Origin: Mesonia phycicola
Lineage (GTDB): Bacteria; Bacteroidota; Bacteroidia; Flavobacteriales; Flavobacteriaceae
Length of the DNA: 64,000 nucleotides
Direction: 5' to 3'
Assembly (NCBI RefSeq): GCF_900141885.1
Contig: NZ_FQYY01000007.1
Location: forward strand, 1-64,000
The translations under genes and the position numbers were made by a program. Shown piece after piece: positions 26,566 to 34,950 of the stretch (its first letter is position 1; every line of letters begins with the position of its first letter). The notes below the pieces were generated by a model. The model had not been told where the DNA came from. It ran no database searches and was given only the letters and a program-made list of their open reading frames with translations.

Positions 26566-27249
26566 TTAGTCTTTTGTTTCGGTTTCTATCCAGTTTTCAT
26601 CTATCGTAACATTATCCAAGGATGCCGTGCCATCTGCTCGTACGGTGCCGGTATATTTTAATTTTCTTTCACCTTGGGCAAAATCCTGTTTGTCTTTGTC
26701 TTTTACATTCACAGTCACAGTTTCTCCAGCACCCATATTCTCGGTCAGCACAAATAACTTGGCCTTCTCTCCGTAATCTAAACTGTCTATCCGTTCTTTC
26801 CCTGCTTCATCCATCCAATAGCTCTCTACTACTTTTGGTGCTTTGTCGTTACCCATCATGGCACCGGGGATCATCATGGCAATGTTTTTAAAGGTTTCTT
26901 TTACGCTACCAGCACTGTTTATTTGGGCGTGTTGCATAATCGTAACTTTACCGCCTGTGGCGCACATGCACTCACTGTCGTCAAACAAAAATTTTTTACT
27001 GCCGCCCAAGGTAGATTTTTGAGCCGTTTTTGTCCACGGTTGTAAGGCAGGAACACAAGGTAAATAACTACTGCCCGAAGGCTTTAGTTTACACTGTCCG
27101 AAAGTTTCTGGCACCTGGGTTTCTTTATCGGTCGCCTGGAATTTGCCCTGTATTTTTACTTTTTTATTTTGCGTGACCAAAAGCTTTGCTGGTTTCATGC
27201 CTTGATTGCATTGTAGCATCGCTCCATCTAGTACATATTTTTTACCCAT
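26566..27249 (-). CDS. DUF4280 PAAR-like T6SS tip protein
   Basis: A 227-residue protein. The first ~110 residues match DUF4280, a PAAR-like family: KKYVLDGAMLQCNQG, a Cys at each of several turns (GQCKLKPSG, YLPCVPALQPW) and SECMCATGGKVTIMQHAQ. The cysteines likely bind a metal at the sharpened tip that sits on VgrG. The C-terminal ~100 residues form an Ig-like extension (SLDYGEKAKLFVLTENMGAG). Its stop is followed 3 bases later by metallopeptidase 2, so it probably carries that effector. Its start overlaps the end of the 27242 gene by 8 bases. Confidence 0.85.
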   Translation of the reverse strand: MGKKYVLDGAMLQCNQGMKPAKLLVTQNKKVKIQGKFQATDKETQVPETFGQCKLKPSGSSYLPCVPALQPWTKTAQKSTLGGSKKFLFDDSECMCATGGKVTIMQHAQINSAGSVKETFKNIAMMIPGAMMGNDKAPKVVESYWMDEAGKERIDSLDYGEKAKLFVLTENMGAGETVTVNVKDKDKQDFAQGERKLKYTGTVRADGTASLDNVTIDENWIETETKD

Positions 27250-28129
27250 CTTCTTCCAGTTTAAATGTTATCGTTGTTTCTTTTCTATAAAGGTCTCCTA
27301 TACTCGTGGTATAAGATAACTGCCCGTTAATTATTAAACCAACTTCGGGACGTAGCTCATAGCTTCCGTGGTATTCAAAATCTAAATTATGTTGTGAGCC
27401 AGGCTCGGTAGGTAAGCTGCCTAGAAAAGCATTCATTTTTGCTAAGGGGAAGTTTTTAGCCTCGGTGTCCAATTCGCCAGAAAGTTCCATGGTTACTTCA
27501 CTAAAGGTGATATCCTGTTTGGTGATTTTCTTTTCCTCTTGTATGGGAATATCAATATTTCCTAATCCGTTTGCCAATATTTTTTTATCTTTTATTACAG
27601 CATCACCTTCAAACTCCCGGTAAAAGATATTGGCAAATAGAAAGTTATAAAAATTATCGTTTAAAAACACATTTTGTATCTCATTTTCCTGTAGTTGCCA
27701 ATCAAAATCGGCCGCCATTTCTTTTAGATCGGGGTAGGTGTCTAACAATTCTGTTTTAACTGCCAGCCACTTATCGCGGATTTGCTGAGTATTCTTTACT
27801 TCAAGCAATTTGTAATTCTTGCTTACCACTATCCTTAGCTCATCATTAATACTTGCTACCTGCAGTGCAATAGTTTGAGCTTTGTTTAATTTTTTTATTA
27901 GACTATTTCTTTCATTTAAAAAAAAGCGACGTTGGGTGGTTAAGGTATATTGTAGTTCTCCTTCATTGTCCTGCCCAAAAAACTCTAGACTAAATTCCCA
28001 AGCCATTTTTGTGGCTATGGATTTCTTGCCCTTTGTTTCTATATTACTAAGTATTGCCGTGTAGTCTCGGGAAACACGCTGGCCGTTAAGCTTTAGTTTG
28101 CGGGTGGTATGTAAATGGGTTTCTGACAA
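27242..28129 (-). CDS. Cytoplasmic protein of unknown function, possible PAAR/effector adaptor
   Basis: A 295-residue protein with no signal peptide or membrane segment. Alternating strands and helices, with LQYTLTTQRRFFLNERNSLI and a C-terminal beta-rich part (LDFEYHGSYELRPEVGLIIN). I do not recognise the family. Its 3' end overlaps the DUF4280 gene by 8 bases and its start is 2 bases from the DUF2931 immunity gene. Genes between VgrG and PAAR that are soluble and unrelated to enzymes are often loading chaperones or adaptors; here that is inference. Confidence 0.5.
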   Translation of the reverse strand: MSETHLHTTRKLKLNGQRVSRDYTAILSNIETKGKKSIATKMAWEFSLEFFGQDNEGELQYTLTTQRRFFLNERNSLIKKLNKAQTIALQVASINDELRIVVSKNYKLLEVKNTQQIRDKWLAVKTELLDTYPDLKEMAADFDWQLQENEIQNVFLNDNFYNFLFANIFYREFEGDAVIKDKKILANGLGNIDIPIQEEKKITKQDITFSEVTMELSGELDTEAKNFPLAKMNAFLGSLPTEPGSQHNLDFEYHGSYELRPEVGLIINGQLSYTTSIGDLYRKETTITFKLEEDG

Positions 28130-28130
28130 T

Positions 28131-29171
28131 TTAATAGGTTTTAGAATATACTTTTATCTGTGTTTTCGTTAGTTCTATTTCATTTTCATTATTACTTAGG
28201 GTAGTTTTAATTGTATCGTTAAATGTGCTTATGTGGGCTGTTAAGACAGCTTCTTTTTTGTTTTCTGTAAAGAGAGTTTTGAAAGCTTTGGTAGTTTCTT
28301 GTTCATCAAATAATAACTTGGCAGCAAATAGGTTCCCGTTTTTGTCTTGCCATTGTATTCTGGCAGAACTTGGCAACGCCCAACTTTCTAACAAAGGTTT
28401 AATGTCTTTGTCTAAATATTGTACATCTTGTTCACCGTTGACCATGGTTATCCTTGCTTGTCCCGGGTTAAACTCCTCTTTATGCGATAAGGCCATTTTC
28501 CAATTGTATTTATTACGATAATTCTTCCAACGGTTAAAAGGAATGTTTCCTGCTTTTATTTCTTTTAAAATGCTATCTGACACTTCATCTTTTAGTGTGG
28601 AATTTATAAATTCTTTTTCGCTAAGATTAGTTGTAGGAATCATTTCTTTAAAATCAACTTCGGTCTTTGTACCATAGTAAGTTCCTATTTCAATTTGATA
28701 AGCAGTAGCAACCATCCATACAGTAAACATACCACCAGGAGCAATCCCAACAGATATATAATCAAAATGCTGAATATTTTGAGTTTTAGGATCTTTTAAT
28801 TCTAGTTGAAATAAGCTATCAATTTTTTTGTGTGGAAGTTCAACCTCAGCTTTATAATATTTATTTTCAGTGTAAGCAAGCCAAATTAAGTTCATCTTTT
28901 TTGGTACTGCTTTATAATCATCTCCCAATATATGTATAGACCCAATTTCACCCCATCCATAATAGACAGTTCTTTTATCTGGAATACGTATATATGAGTT
29001 ATCTTCTGTTATAAAATTAGCTTTATAGAGATAAACCGGGTAATCTTTAGGCGCAGTTTCTGTGGGTAGCCATTCAAATTTATTCATTTGAGTAGTGTTT
29101 TTTTGTTGACATGAACTTTGAAGAAAGGAACAAAAACATATTAAAAGCATTATTTTTAGTTGATTTTTCAT
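28131..29171 (-). CDS. DUF2931 lipoprotein, immunity to the Tle-like lipase
   Basis: About 346 residues from ATG 29171. Signal MKNQLKIMLLICFCSFLQSSC is a lipobox. The body carries DUF2931 features: FEWLPTETAPKDYPVYLYKA, the strand TVYYGWGEIGSIHILGDD, and VGIAPGGMFTVWM. Bacteroidetes DUF2931 proteins often sit next to DUF2235 lipases as immunity proteins. Here the ATG overlaps the lipase stop by four bases (ATGA), so the two are coupled. It should protect the periplasmic side of the membrane from the lipase. The upstream in-frame extension (29207) lies inside the lipase gene and is unlikely to be used. Confidence 0.8.
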   Translation of the reverse strand: MKNQLKIMLLICFCSFLQSSCQQKNTTQMNKFEWLPTETAPKDYPVYLYKANFITEDNSYIRIPDKRTVYYGWGEIGSIHILGDDYKAVPKKMNLIWLAYTENKYYKAEVELPHKKIDSLFQLELKDPKTQNIQHFDYISVGIAPGGMFTVWMVATAYQIEIGTYYGTKTEVDFKEMIPTTNLSEKEFINSTLKDEVSDSILKEIKAGNIPFNRWKNYRNKYNWKMALSHKEEFNPGQARITMVNGEQDVQYLDKDIKPLLESWALPSSARIQWQDKNGNLFAAKLLFDEQETTKAFKTLFTENKKEAVLTAHISTFNDTIKTTLSNNENEIELTKTQIKVYSKTY

Positions 29172-30607
29172 CCAGTAATTATTTTTCTGTAACGTTCTCT
29201 GCTCCAAAATTTTCTACGTGGTCCCATGGTAAGGCTTGCAAATTGAGCAGAAAAATGTAAATAATCACGACGTACTGGTATTAGCAAAAGCTTGTCTTCT
29301 TCATTTTCAAAATCTAACGGATTTCCATTGTTAAATACATACTCATCAATCCTATTCTTTATAGCTGTAAGGGCAGAGGGAATAGCATAAGCACTTTTTA
29401 ATTGTTCTGCTTTAAGGGGAAGATTTTTTTGTGTAGTAAAACTTGCCATTATAGAAAGAGGGATATGTGTATAAGTATTAGATAAAGTACGTGTACCTTC
29501 AATAACTGATGCTCCCATTCCGTCTTGATCCCATTGTACAACTTCGAGTTGTTCTGGACTATACCAACCTTGATTAATAACAAAGTCACGGTCATTATAA
29601 GAAAACCTTCGTTTTTCTTCTTCTTTATCGTTGTAACTTCCTCCTAAATCACCATGTACGCCAGGTAGTGAAAACTCTTTACCCCTACCAGATTGTAATG
29701 CACTTTGTATATTGGTTAGCGAAAAATTCTTTCGGTGTTCATCTGCTGCAGTTAAGTGTAATGTAAATTGAGCTTTTCGAATTGCATCTAAGCCTAAAGC
29801 TTCGGTGTCATTGTCATAACTAAAAACAACTCCTGCGCCATGGGAGGAAACGGTATCGTAAATCCCCACAAAACGAATGATTAGCATGCGTAAAGGAATG
29901 CCGTTCTTTTTTAATTCACTTCCCAAATGGCCGTGACGTGGTTTTTCTGGAATAATAGTTTTTCTAGCACTTCCTGATCTGTTGTAGTTGTACACTACTT
30001 TTTCAGCTTGAAAAGGTTTGCTTACTTCGTGTACTAAATTTCTTGCAGCGGCGGCACCACGACTAAAACCAAAAACGTCTATGGTTAATGTGTTTATATT
30101 TTCAACTTCCTTTTTTTTAGTTAAATTAACGATTTGCTCGCAGGCTTTCTCTACTTTAGCAAGAATACCTGTACTTCCAGTCCCAAAACCTCCGCCAATG
30201 GTAGAGTCGTCTTCAAAATTTTCGGTTCCAATACCTTCTATGTATAACTTGAAGGTTATAAGTTTTTCAGTGTTGAGGTTTTCATAATAAGGCTCCATAC
30301 GAGCTATATTACTGTAATAATTTTCAAAACTAGCTACATCATCATTAATATAGCGCGCAGCCAATTCAAAGTTTTTTGAAGGATCATCATCTGCTTTCTC
30401 ATATTCTAAACGGGCATCAGTGTTGTTACGGTTGTTCCAGGTACCATCTATAAAAACGCCCACCATCACGTTTTTTGATTCTGATTCTTCAAAGTCTTCG
30501 TGGCTAGATTCTTCCACAAAGGTGGGTGCGGTTTGTACATCAATTTCATCCAGAAAACTTTTGGTGTTTTCTGCGCCTGTAGGTGAAGATGTTAAATCAA
30601 TTGGCAT
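29168..30607 (-). CDS. Tle1-like phospholipase effector (DUF2235)
   Basis: A 479-residue alpha/beta-hydrolase. The family signature FIDGTWNNRNNTD lies near residue 53. The nucleophile elbow FGFSRGAAAARN (GxSxG) is at about 180-190, and GVHGDLGGSYND gives the catalytic Asp region near 318. This fits the Tle1/DUF2235 group of T6SS lipases, which cut phospholipids of target membranes. It has no signal peptide, as expected for a T6SS cargo. It sits 12 bases after vgrG and is coupled to a DUF2931 immunity gene. Substrate position (A1/A2) cannot be told from sequence. Confidence 0.85.
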   Translation of the reverse strand: MPIDLTSSPTGAENTKSFLDEIDVQTAPTFVEESSHEDFEESESKNVMVGVFIDGTWNNRNNTDARLEYEKADDDPSKNFELAARYINDDVASFENYYSNIARMEPYYENLNTEKLITFKLYIEGIGTENFEDDSTIGGGFGTGSTGILAKVEKACEQIVNLTKKKEVENINTLTIDVFGFSRGAAAARNLVHEVSKPFQAEKVVYNYNRSGSARKTIIPEKPRHGHLGSELKKNGIPLRMLIIRFVGIYDTVSSHGAGVVFSYDNDTEALGLDAIRKAQFTLHLTAADEHRKNFSLTNIQSALQSGRGKEFSLPGVHGDLGGSYNDKEEEKRRFSYNDRDFVINQGWYSPEQLEVVQWDQDGMGASVIEGTRTLSNTYTHIPLSIMASFTTQKNLPLKAEQLKSAYAIPSALTAIKNRIDEYVFNNGNPLDFENEEDKLLLIPVRRDYLHFSAQFASLTMGPRRKFWSRERYRKIITG

Positions 30608-30619
30608 AATATAATGTTT

Positions 30620-32404
30620 TTACTCTCCATAATTTACGGTTTCTGCACTGGCAATGGTGATTTTACCACCTGCGTTGGTCTTTATTTCACCACTTGCATC
30701 AGTAGTAATTTCTTGAGCTTCTTGTTTATAGGTACTGCTTAAAATCTTTATTTCTTCGCTAATTTGTTTATCCTCATTGTTAGCTGTAATAAAGCTAGTT
30801 TCAGTAATGTTTTCTGATTTATTTTTACCTATAGAAACATCCATATTTTCTTCTACATTAATCTGCATGTTTTTTGCATTGAGCGTCATATTTTCTAAAG
30901 CTGAAATCATAATGTCGTTGTTGGCAGTATCAATTCGAATTACATTTCCATTTTTATCAGTAATGGTAATACTTTCGCTACCATTGGCATCATTCAACTC
31001 AAAAGTATGGCCGCTTCTTGTACGTATAGCTTTAATATCATTTTTATCTGTTTTCCAACTCTGTGGTCTATGGCTACCGTGGTAAAGAGACCCCATTACA
31101 TATGGTCTTTCTGCATTACCACCTTCAAAACCTATTAAAACTTCTTCTCCAATTTCAGGAATAAAATGAAAACCTTTATCTGCACCTGAGTGAGGCGTAA
31201 TAACTCGTATCCAAGGAGTCATCTCTCCAGTCATTTTTTGCCAATAAAACTGTACTTTTATACGTCCCATCCCTTCTGGGTCTATATTTTCTGTTACAAT
31301 AGCTGTTTGAGTTTCACTTCTTGGGATGGCGTTGAAATTAGTAAGCGGATATACATCTATGTCTGCACTAACTGCTTCAAAAGTATTTTGATATCTCCCG
31401 TTCTCATTCGCTATATGGTTAACTTTTGTAACTATATAACTACCATAATGCTCATCTTGACCTTTAATTTTTATTGTTTTCCCTAGACCTACACCTGGAT
31501 TATCACTAACACCTTTTAAAGTGACCTGTCTTTGATCTGCTGTCTTTTTTTGCTGCTCTACTTGGCTATCTAGACGTTTTTTTAAAGTTGGGTCATTATA
31601 ATTATTTATAAAGATGTTGGTTTCTTTGGAGTATAATGTAGCTGCTTTTTCACTACTAAAACCATTATAGCCACTAGGCTTTGATACCTCTGCGGTATTT
31701 TTTTGATGATATTCGTTATTTAGATAATCGTTAGTGAAATAATTAAATTTATTAGGCTGTGGATTTAGTTCCATACTAAATTCTTGCAAATCATGTCCAT
31801 AGGTAAGTTCAATTGGTTCTGCTTTTTCTGGAGTACCAAAAACTAGCTTTTTACCGTTATAATAAAACCATTCACTATATTGAGAGGCTAACCTTGCCGT
31901 GTATTGCCATGAGCTTTCGTTGTTTTGTACAGAGTAGTGAAGTGGGGCAGTAGTATTAGGTTGAAAGGCAGTTTCTAATTTACCTTTATCATAACCGGCA
32001 AAGGTTTTATCGAGGATATCTTTTAGCGTTACTTCGTTGTGCGAACTGTAGTGCCCACCATCTTCGGCAAGAATAGTGGTGCTGTGTCCTCCTATAATTA
32101 CAAGGTCTCCATTTTTATGATTAAATGCTTTTAAACTATTTATAGAGGTGACTAAACCTTTAAATTCAAGGGTTTTATATCCGCTAAATTCATCAATAGC
32201 ATTTACTTGAAAGGTAAAAGTTTCTCCCAAGTGGTTTTTAGAATCTTCGGCAAGCCCACCCAACGTTACTTTTTCTAAAACATCCATACGGCATACCAGT
32301 TCAAAAGAGTGATGGGAACCGAGGGTTTGGTGTAAGCTAAACTCTTGAAAAGCAGGAATTGAGTTTCCTGCTATATAGATACTTATAGTGCTTTGTAGTG
32401 CCAT
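30620..32404 (-). CDS. vgrG: T6SS spike protein VgrG (TssI)
   Basis: A 594-residue spike. An N-terminal gp27-like region covers about 1-360. The gp5-type OB fold includes AIVTENIDPEGMGRIKVQFY, TPWIRVITPHSGADKGFHFI and GEEVLIGFEGGNAERPYVMG. The C-terminal beta-helix is Asp/Asn-rich (RIDTANNDIMISALENMTLN). It has no extra effector domain. It trimerises on top of the Hcp tube and carries the PAAR-like tip and cargo. The lipase gene follows 12 bases downstream, so this VgrG probably delivers it. Just upstream is the end of the Hcp-linked immunity array. Confidence 0.92.
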   Translation of the reverse strand: MALQSTISIYIAGNSIPAFQEFSLHQTLGSHHSFELVCRMDVLEKVTLGGLAEDSKNHLGETFTFQVNAIDEFSGYKTLEFKGLVTSINSLKAFNHKNGDLVIIGGHSTTILAEDGGHYSSHNEVTLKDILDKTFAGYDKGKLETAFQPNTTAPLHYSVQNNESSWQYTARLASQYSEWFYYNGKKLVFGTPEKAEPIELTYGHDLQEFSMELNPQPNKFNYFTNDYLNNEYHQKNTAEVSKPSGYNGFSSEKAATLYSKETNIFINNYNDPTLKKRLDSQVEQQKKTADQRQVTLKGVSDNPGVGLGKTIKIKGQDEHYGSYIVTKVNHIANENGRYQNTFEAVSADIDVYPLTNFNAIPRSETQTAIVTENIDPEGMGRIKVQFYWQKMTGEMTPWIRVITPHSGADKGFHFIPEIGEEVLIGFEGGNAERPYVMGSLYHGSHRPQSWKTDKNDIKAIRTRSGHTFELNDANGSESITITDKNGNVIRIDTANNDIMISALENMTLNAKNMQINVEENMDVSIGKNKSENITETSFITANNEDKQISEEIKILSSTYKQEAQEITTDASGEIKTNAGGKITIASAETVNYGE

Positions 32405-32414
32405 GTTTTTTTGT

Positions 32415-32720
32415 TTAAAATTCTAACTCTTTATTCCATTTGTAATAATCTATTGTAAGCCATTCTTTTCCTTTTTTTGTATACCAAAGAGTAAGGTTTG
32501 TTGTGTCAGTTTTGGCCCAAGTAGCTTCAAAAACATTAATAACTTTCAATGCCCTTAAGATATCTATCAAAAAGAGAACCTGAATTAAATGCGTAAATGC
32601 CATTGATAAAGAGGCTGTCAATCTAGGTGTTGAATTATTAGTTTTTATGGCCAACTTACAAAACCCATAATACAATGACCTAAATATTAACGGCGACCTT
32701 ATTTTTTCCAACCATTCCAT
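32415..32720 (-). CDS. Chimeric immunity paralogue 1 (shortened)
   Basis: A 101-residue frame. Residues 1-62 (MEWLEKIRSPLIFRSLYYGF, then a membrane segment) are almost identical to the 34010 paralogue. After LKVI the sequence changes to unrelated polar sequence (TDTTNLTLWYTKKGKEWL, ending KWNKELEF). The other family members continue with two more membrane segments. So this is a fusion of an immunity N-terminus with the end of another gene. It is the last unit of the array, 10 bases before vgrG. Function doubtful. Confidence 0.55.
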   Translation of the reverse strand: MEWLEKIRSPLIFRSLYYGFCKLAIKTNNSTPRLTASLSMAFTHLIQVLFLIDILRALKVINVFEATWAKTDTTNLTLWYTKKGKEWLTIDYYKWNKELEF

Positions 32721-32863
32721 TTTAATTCAGTTTTAATTAATTTTTTAGAGGCTACATAAGTATTTGTCTATCCTCGTTTCATACCGCTTCTCGTCAAAGC
32801 TTTTTTTAATATGCTCTATGGGTGGAGCATATTCCATTTCAAAATCCAGTTTATACAGTTTTT
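32699..32863 (-). pseudogene. Orphan effector tail T1
   Basis: Minus-strand reading gives LYKLDFEMEYAPPIEHIKKS then KRYETRID, matching the end of the 34919-36202 effector (LDFEMEYEPPIEHIQQEF). A one-base shift breaks it; in the restored frame it goes on TYVASKKLIKTELKWNGWKK and stops inside the start of immunity paralogue 1. The overlap of tail end and immunity start repeats the layout of the full pair. Confidence 0.8.
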
Positions 32864-32901
32864 GCCTTAGTTATTTTATCTATTACTTGCACAGAAAGAC
32901 A

Positions 32902-33319
32902 CTAAGTGATTTCATCTAAAATAAGAGATATATGGATAAAAAACCACAGATAAAATAAAAAACAAATAGATAAATAAATAGCTCCTATTTTTCTTTGATT
33001 TATGGTAGTGTTTTCATATTCTTTTATAATTCTTTTCCATTTTTTATTAAAAGAAAAAACCAAAATAGAAAATTACTCCCGTTATAAATATAGTCAAGTA
33101 TGTATTGGTATAACCTTGATAGGTGTCTAAAGAATAATAATCTTCAACAATAAAAACCAGAGATAGAAAGAACAACATATGCATAAAAGCTAAAAAAATA
33201 GTAGCTGTAATATGTGCATCTGTCCGCTCACTTTTATAATTTCGGTAAAAACTATAAATAATATAAAAAAAGTAACGCAGATATTTTGGTGGGCGTATGT
33301 TTGTTAAAAGTTCCTTCAT
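32902..33319 (-). pseudogene. Immunity paralogue 2, frameshifted
   Basis: The open frame from ATG 33319 stops at 33047 after 90 residues. In another frame the coding continues (KKWKRIIKEYENTTINQ, then KIGAIYLSICFLFYLWFF) to a stop at 32902-32904. Joined, it matches the ~145-residue, four-segment family of the neighbours. The break lies in an A/T homopolymer around 33045-33055, so a sequencing or phase-variable slip is possible as well as decay. Confidence 0.7.
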
Positions 33320-33465
33320 TAATGAAAGGTTTTAAAAATGGTTTTTGGGGGTGTCCGTGTATTATCTATATCCTTGGTCTGTGTTTCCCTTTGCATTTCG
33401 TGTTTTAACTGTTCAATTGGGGTTTTATAGTCCATTTCAAAATTCAGTTTATATAGGTTTTGCAT
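33319..33465 (-). pseudogene. Orphan effector tail T2 (intact 48-residue frame)
   Basis: An ATG-to-TAA frame of 48 codons: MQNLYKLNFEMDYKTPIEQL and on to a stop that shares bases with the immunity ATG (TAATG). It corresponds to the last ~50 residues of the 34919 effector, with a different final sequence (RTPPKTIFKTFH). It starts one base after the stop of the neighbouring immunity gene. Confidence 0.8.
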
Positions 33466-33466
33466 T

Positions 33467-33907
33467 TTAATTAGCAGTATAAGGAGATGTTATATGTACC
33501 ATATATCCCGCCCCTACTATGCACAGTATGCTTACTACCATATAAATAAATAAATAGACTGAACCCATTTTTTTTTCTTCACTACTTTCATTTTTAAATT
33601 CTTCATAAAAAAACTTCCATTTACCCTTATAAATAAATATTAAATAATTTGTGTAAAGGAAAACTCCAAGAAAAATAATTTTGCTTACAAAATTTGAACC
33701 TGAAAAAAATAGACCCCAAACATCTTCACCTAGAAGAGCACCGATACCTAAAAGAATAAAAAAAAATTGAAAAAGAGTAGTTATCGCAATTATGAGCATT
33801 GTCGAAAACTCAGGTGGATTGTTTCCTAATTTTTTAGATATGATATTTAATCGGTAAAAAATATACCTATAAGGTTTTTGGGGTCTCATTTTTTCCAACC
33901 ATTCCAT
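33467..33907 (-). CDS. Polytopic membrane immunity paralogue 3
   Basis: A 146-residue protein, intact. It starts MEWLEKMRPQKPYRYIFYRL, then has four hydrophobic segments at about 42-62, 70-90 and two toward the C-terminus (MGSVYLFIYMVVSILCIVGA). It shares the N-terminal block and membrane layout with the 34010 and 34495 genes, but sequence in the loops differs. A small inner-membrane protein next to an effector with a hydrophobic region fits immunity to a membrane-active toxin. Family not known to me. Confidence 0.6.
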   Translation of the reverse strand: MEWLEKMRPQKPYRYIFYRLNIISKKLGNNPPEFSTMLIIAITTLFQFFFILLGIGALLGEDVWGLFFSGSNFVSKIIFLGVFLYTNYLIFIYKGKWKFFYEEFKNESSEEKKMGSVYLFIYMVVSILCIVGAGYMVHITSPYTAN

Positions 33908-34017
33908 TCTGTATTGGTTTTAATTAATTTATTAGGAGATACATACGTATTGTCAACCTTCGTTTCATACCGCTCCTCTTTAAAGTTTCTTTGAATGTGT
34001 TTTATTGGCTTATACAT
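33886..34017 (-). pseudogene. Orphan effector tail T3 (intact 43-residue frame)
   Basis: An ATG-to-TGA frame of 43 residues beginning MYKPIKHIQRNFKEERYETK and ending NTEWNGWKK. The end lies inside the first 22 bases of immunity paralogue 3. It corresponds to the last ~40 residues of the effector. Its start overlaps the last codons of immunity paralogue 4. Confidence 0.8.
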
Positions 34018-34441
34018 AGTTTGAATTGTTGAGAGTTAGGCTCCAAAAGGAAAAAATAAGTAACAAAAATGTAATAAATAAATAAATATAAACATAACTA
34101 TTTAGGCTATTGCTTTTTATTTTCAATTCGATTTCTTTGCCATATTTCAAGTGTTTGTTCCTATAAGAGTAGTAGGCATCGACTATATAGTAAAATACTA
34201 TGGCAAAAACTCCAAAAATTAATTTTCCATTACTATTGAAAAATAAAGCCCATACATCAATAACTTTCAATGCCCTTAAGATATCTATCAAAAAGAGAAC
34301 CTGAATTAAATGCGTAAATGCCATTGATAAAGAGGCTGTCAATCTAGGTGTTGAATTATTAGTTTTTATGGCCAGCTTATAAAACCCATAATACAATGAC
34401 CTAAATATTAAGGGCGGCCTTTTTTTTTCTAACCATTCCAT
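34010..34441 (-). CDS. Polytopic membrane immunity paralogue 4
   Basis: A 143-residue intact protein, MEWLEKKRPPLIFRSLYYGF then four membrane segments (first around 40-62, FTHLIQVLFLIDILRAL). It shares about 155 bases almost exactly with the chimeric paralogue 1. Paralogues 3, 4 and 5 keep a common layout: basic start, Asn/Ser-Thr-Pro hinge (TNNSTPRLTAS), four helices and a short polar tail. Probable inner-membrane immunity protein; role by context. Confidence 0.6.
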   Translation of the reverse strand: MEWLEKKRPPLIFRSLYYGFYKLAIKTNNSTPRLTASLSMAFTHLIQVLFLIDILRALKVIDVWALFFNSNGKLIFGVFAIVFYYIVDAYYSYRNKHLKYGKEIELKIKSNSLNSYVYIYLFITFLLLIFSFWSLTLNNSNYV

Positions 34442-34491
34442 TCTGTATTGGTTTTAATTAATTTATTGGACGCTACATAGGTGTTGTCAAT
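34429..34491 (-). pseudogene. Orphan effector tail T4 (shortest)
   Basis: Reads DNTYVASNKLIKTNTEWNG before a stop inside the start of immunity paralogue 4. Only the last ~20 residues of the tail remain, directly after the stop of paralogue 5. The sequence is nearly the same as the end of T3. Confidence 0.7.
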
Positions 34492-34494
34492 ACA

Positions 34495-34950
34495 TCAGGT
34501 ATAAAAAGGTGAATTAAGTTTTATCAAATACAAGATGCCAAAAAAAATCGAAAAGCTTATAATAAAATATAAAGCCAATACAATTGTGCCACTTCGCTTC
34601 TGTTTGGAATTTTCTTTTTCAAATTCTTTGATGTATAAAAGATGCTTGTCTCTAAAATGATATACAATTTCTACAAAATATAAAAACATTAAAGCTGTGA
34701 TAATTATAAAAATAATACTGGTATTTGTAAAAAAACTTCTCCAAATATCAAAATCTACTATATAACCAAAAAGATTTATAAAAAACACGATCTGCAAAAT
34801 ATGGGTAAAAGCAAGTGTTATCGAAACCGATGTTTTGGGAGTTGAATTATTTGTTTTATTAGCAATTTGAAAAAGCCAATAATAAATATACCGTAAGACT
34901 CTTGGCTGCTTAATTCGTTCAATCAAATTTAAAATCATTTTGTTTAACAA
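34495..34950 (-). CDS. Polytopic membrane protein, cognate immunity of the 34919 effector
   Basis: A 151-residue protein with MLNKMILNLIERIKQPRVLR, the hinge NKTNNSTPKTSVS and four hydrophobic segments. The first 32 bases overlap the 3' end of the effector gene, so expression is coupled. It is the first and presumably current partner in a row of five paralogues. Homology to the orphan copies suggests all neutralise related membrane-active effectors. Function inferred. Confidence 0.62.
   Translation of the reverse strand: MLNKMILNLIERIKQPRVLRYIYYWLFQIANKTNNSTPKTSVSITLAFTHILQIVFFINLFGYIVDFDIWRSFFTNTSIIFIIITALMFLYFVEIVYHFRDKHLLYIKEFEKENSKQKRSGTIVLALYFIISFSIFFGILYLIKLNSPFYT

Noticed and set aside
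30620-32404. VgrG carrying a fused effector domain
   Set aside because: The protein ends with the beta-helix and has no extra domain; the lipase is a separate gene.
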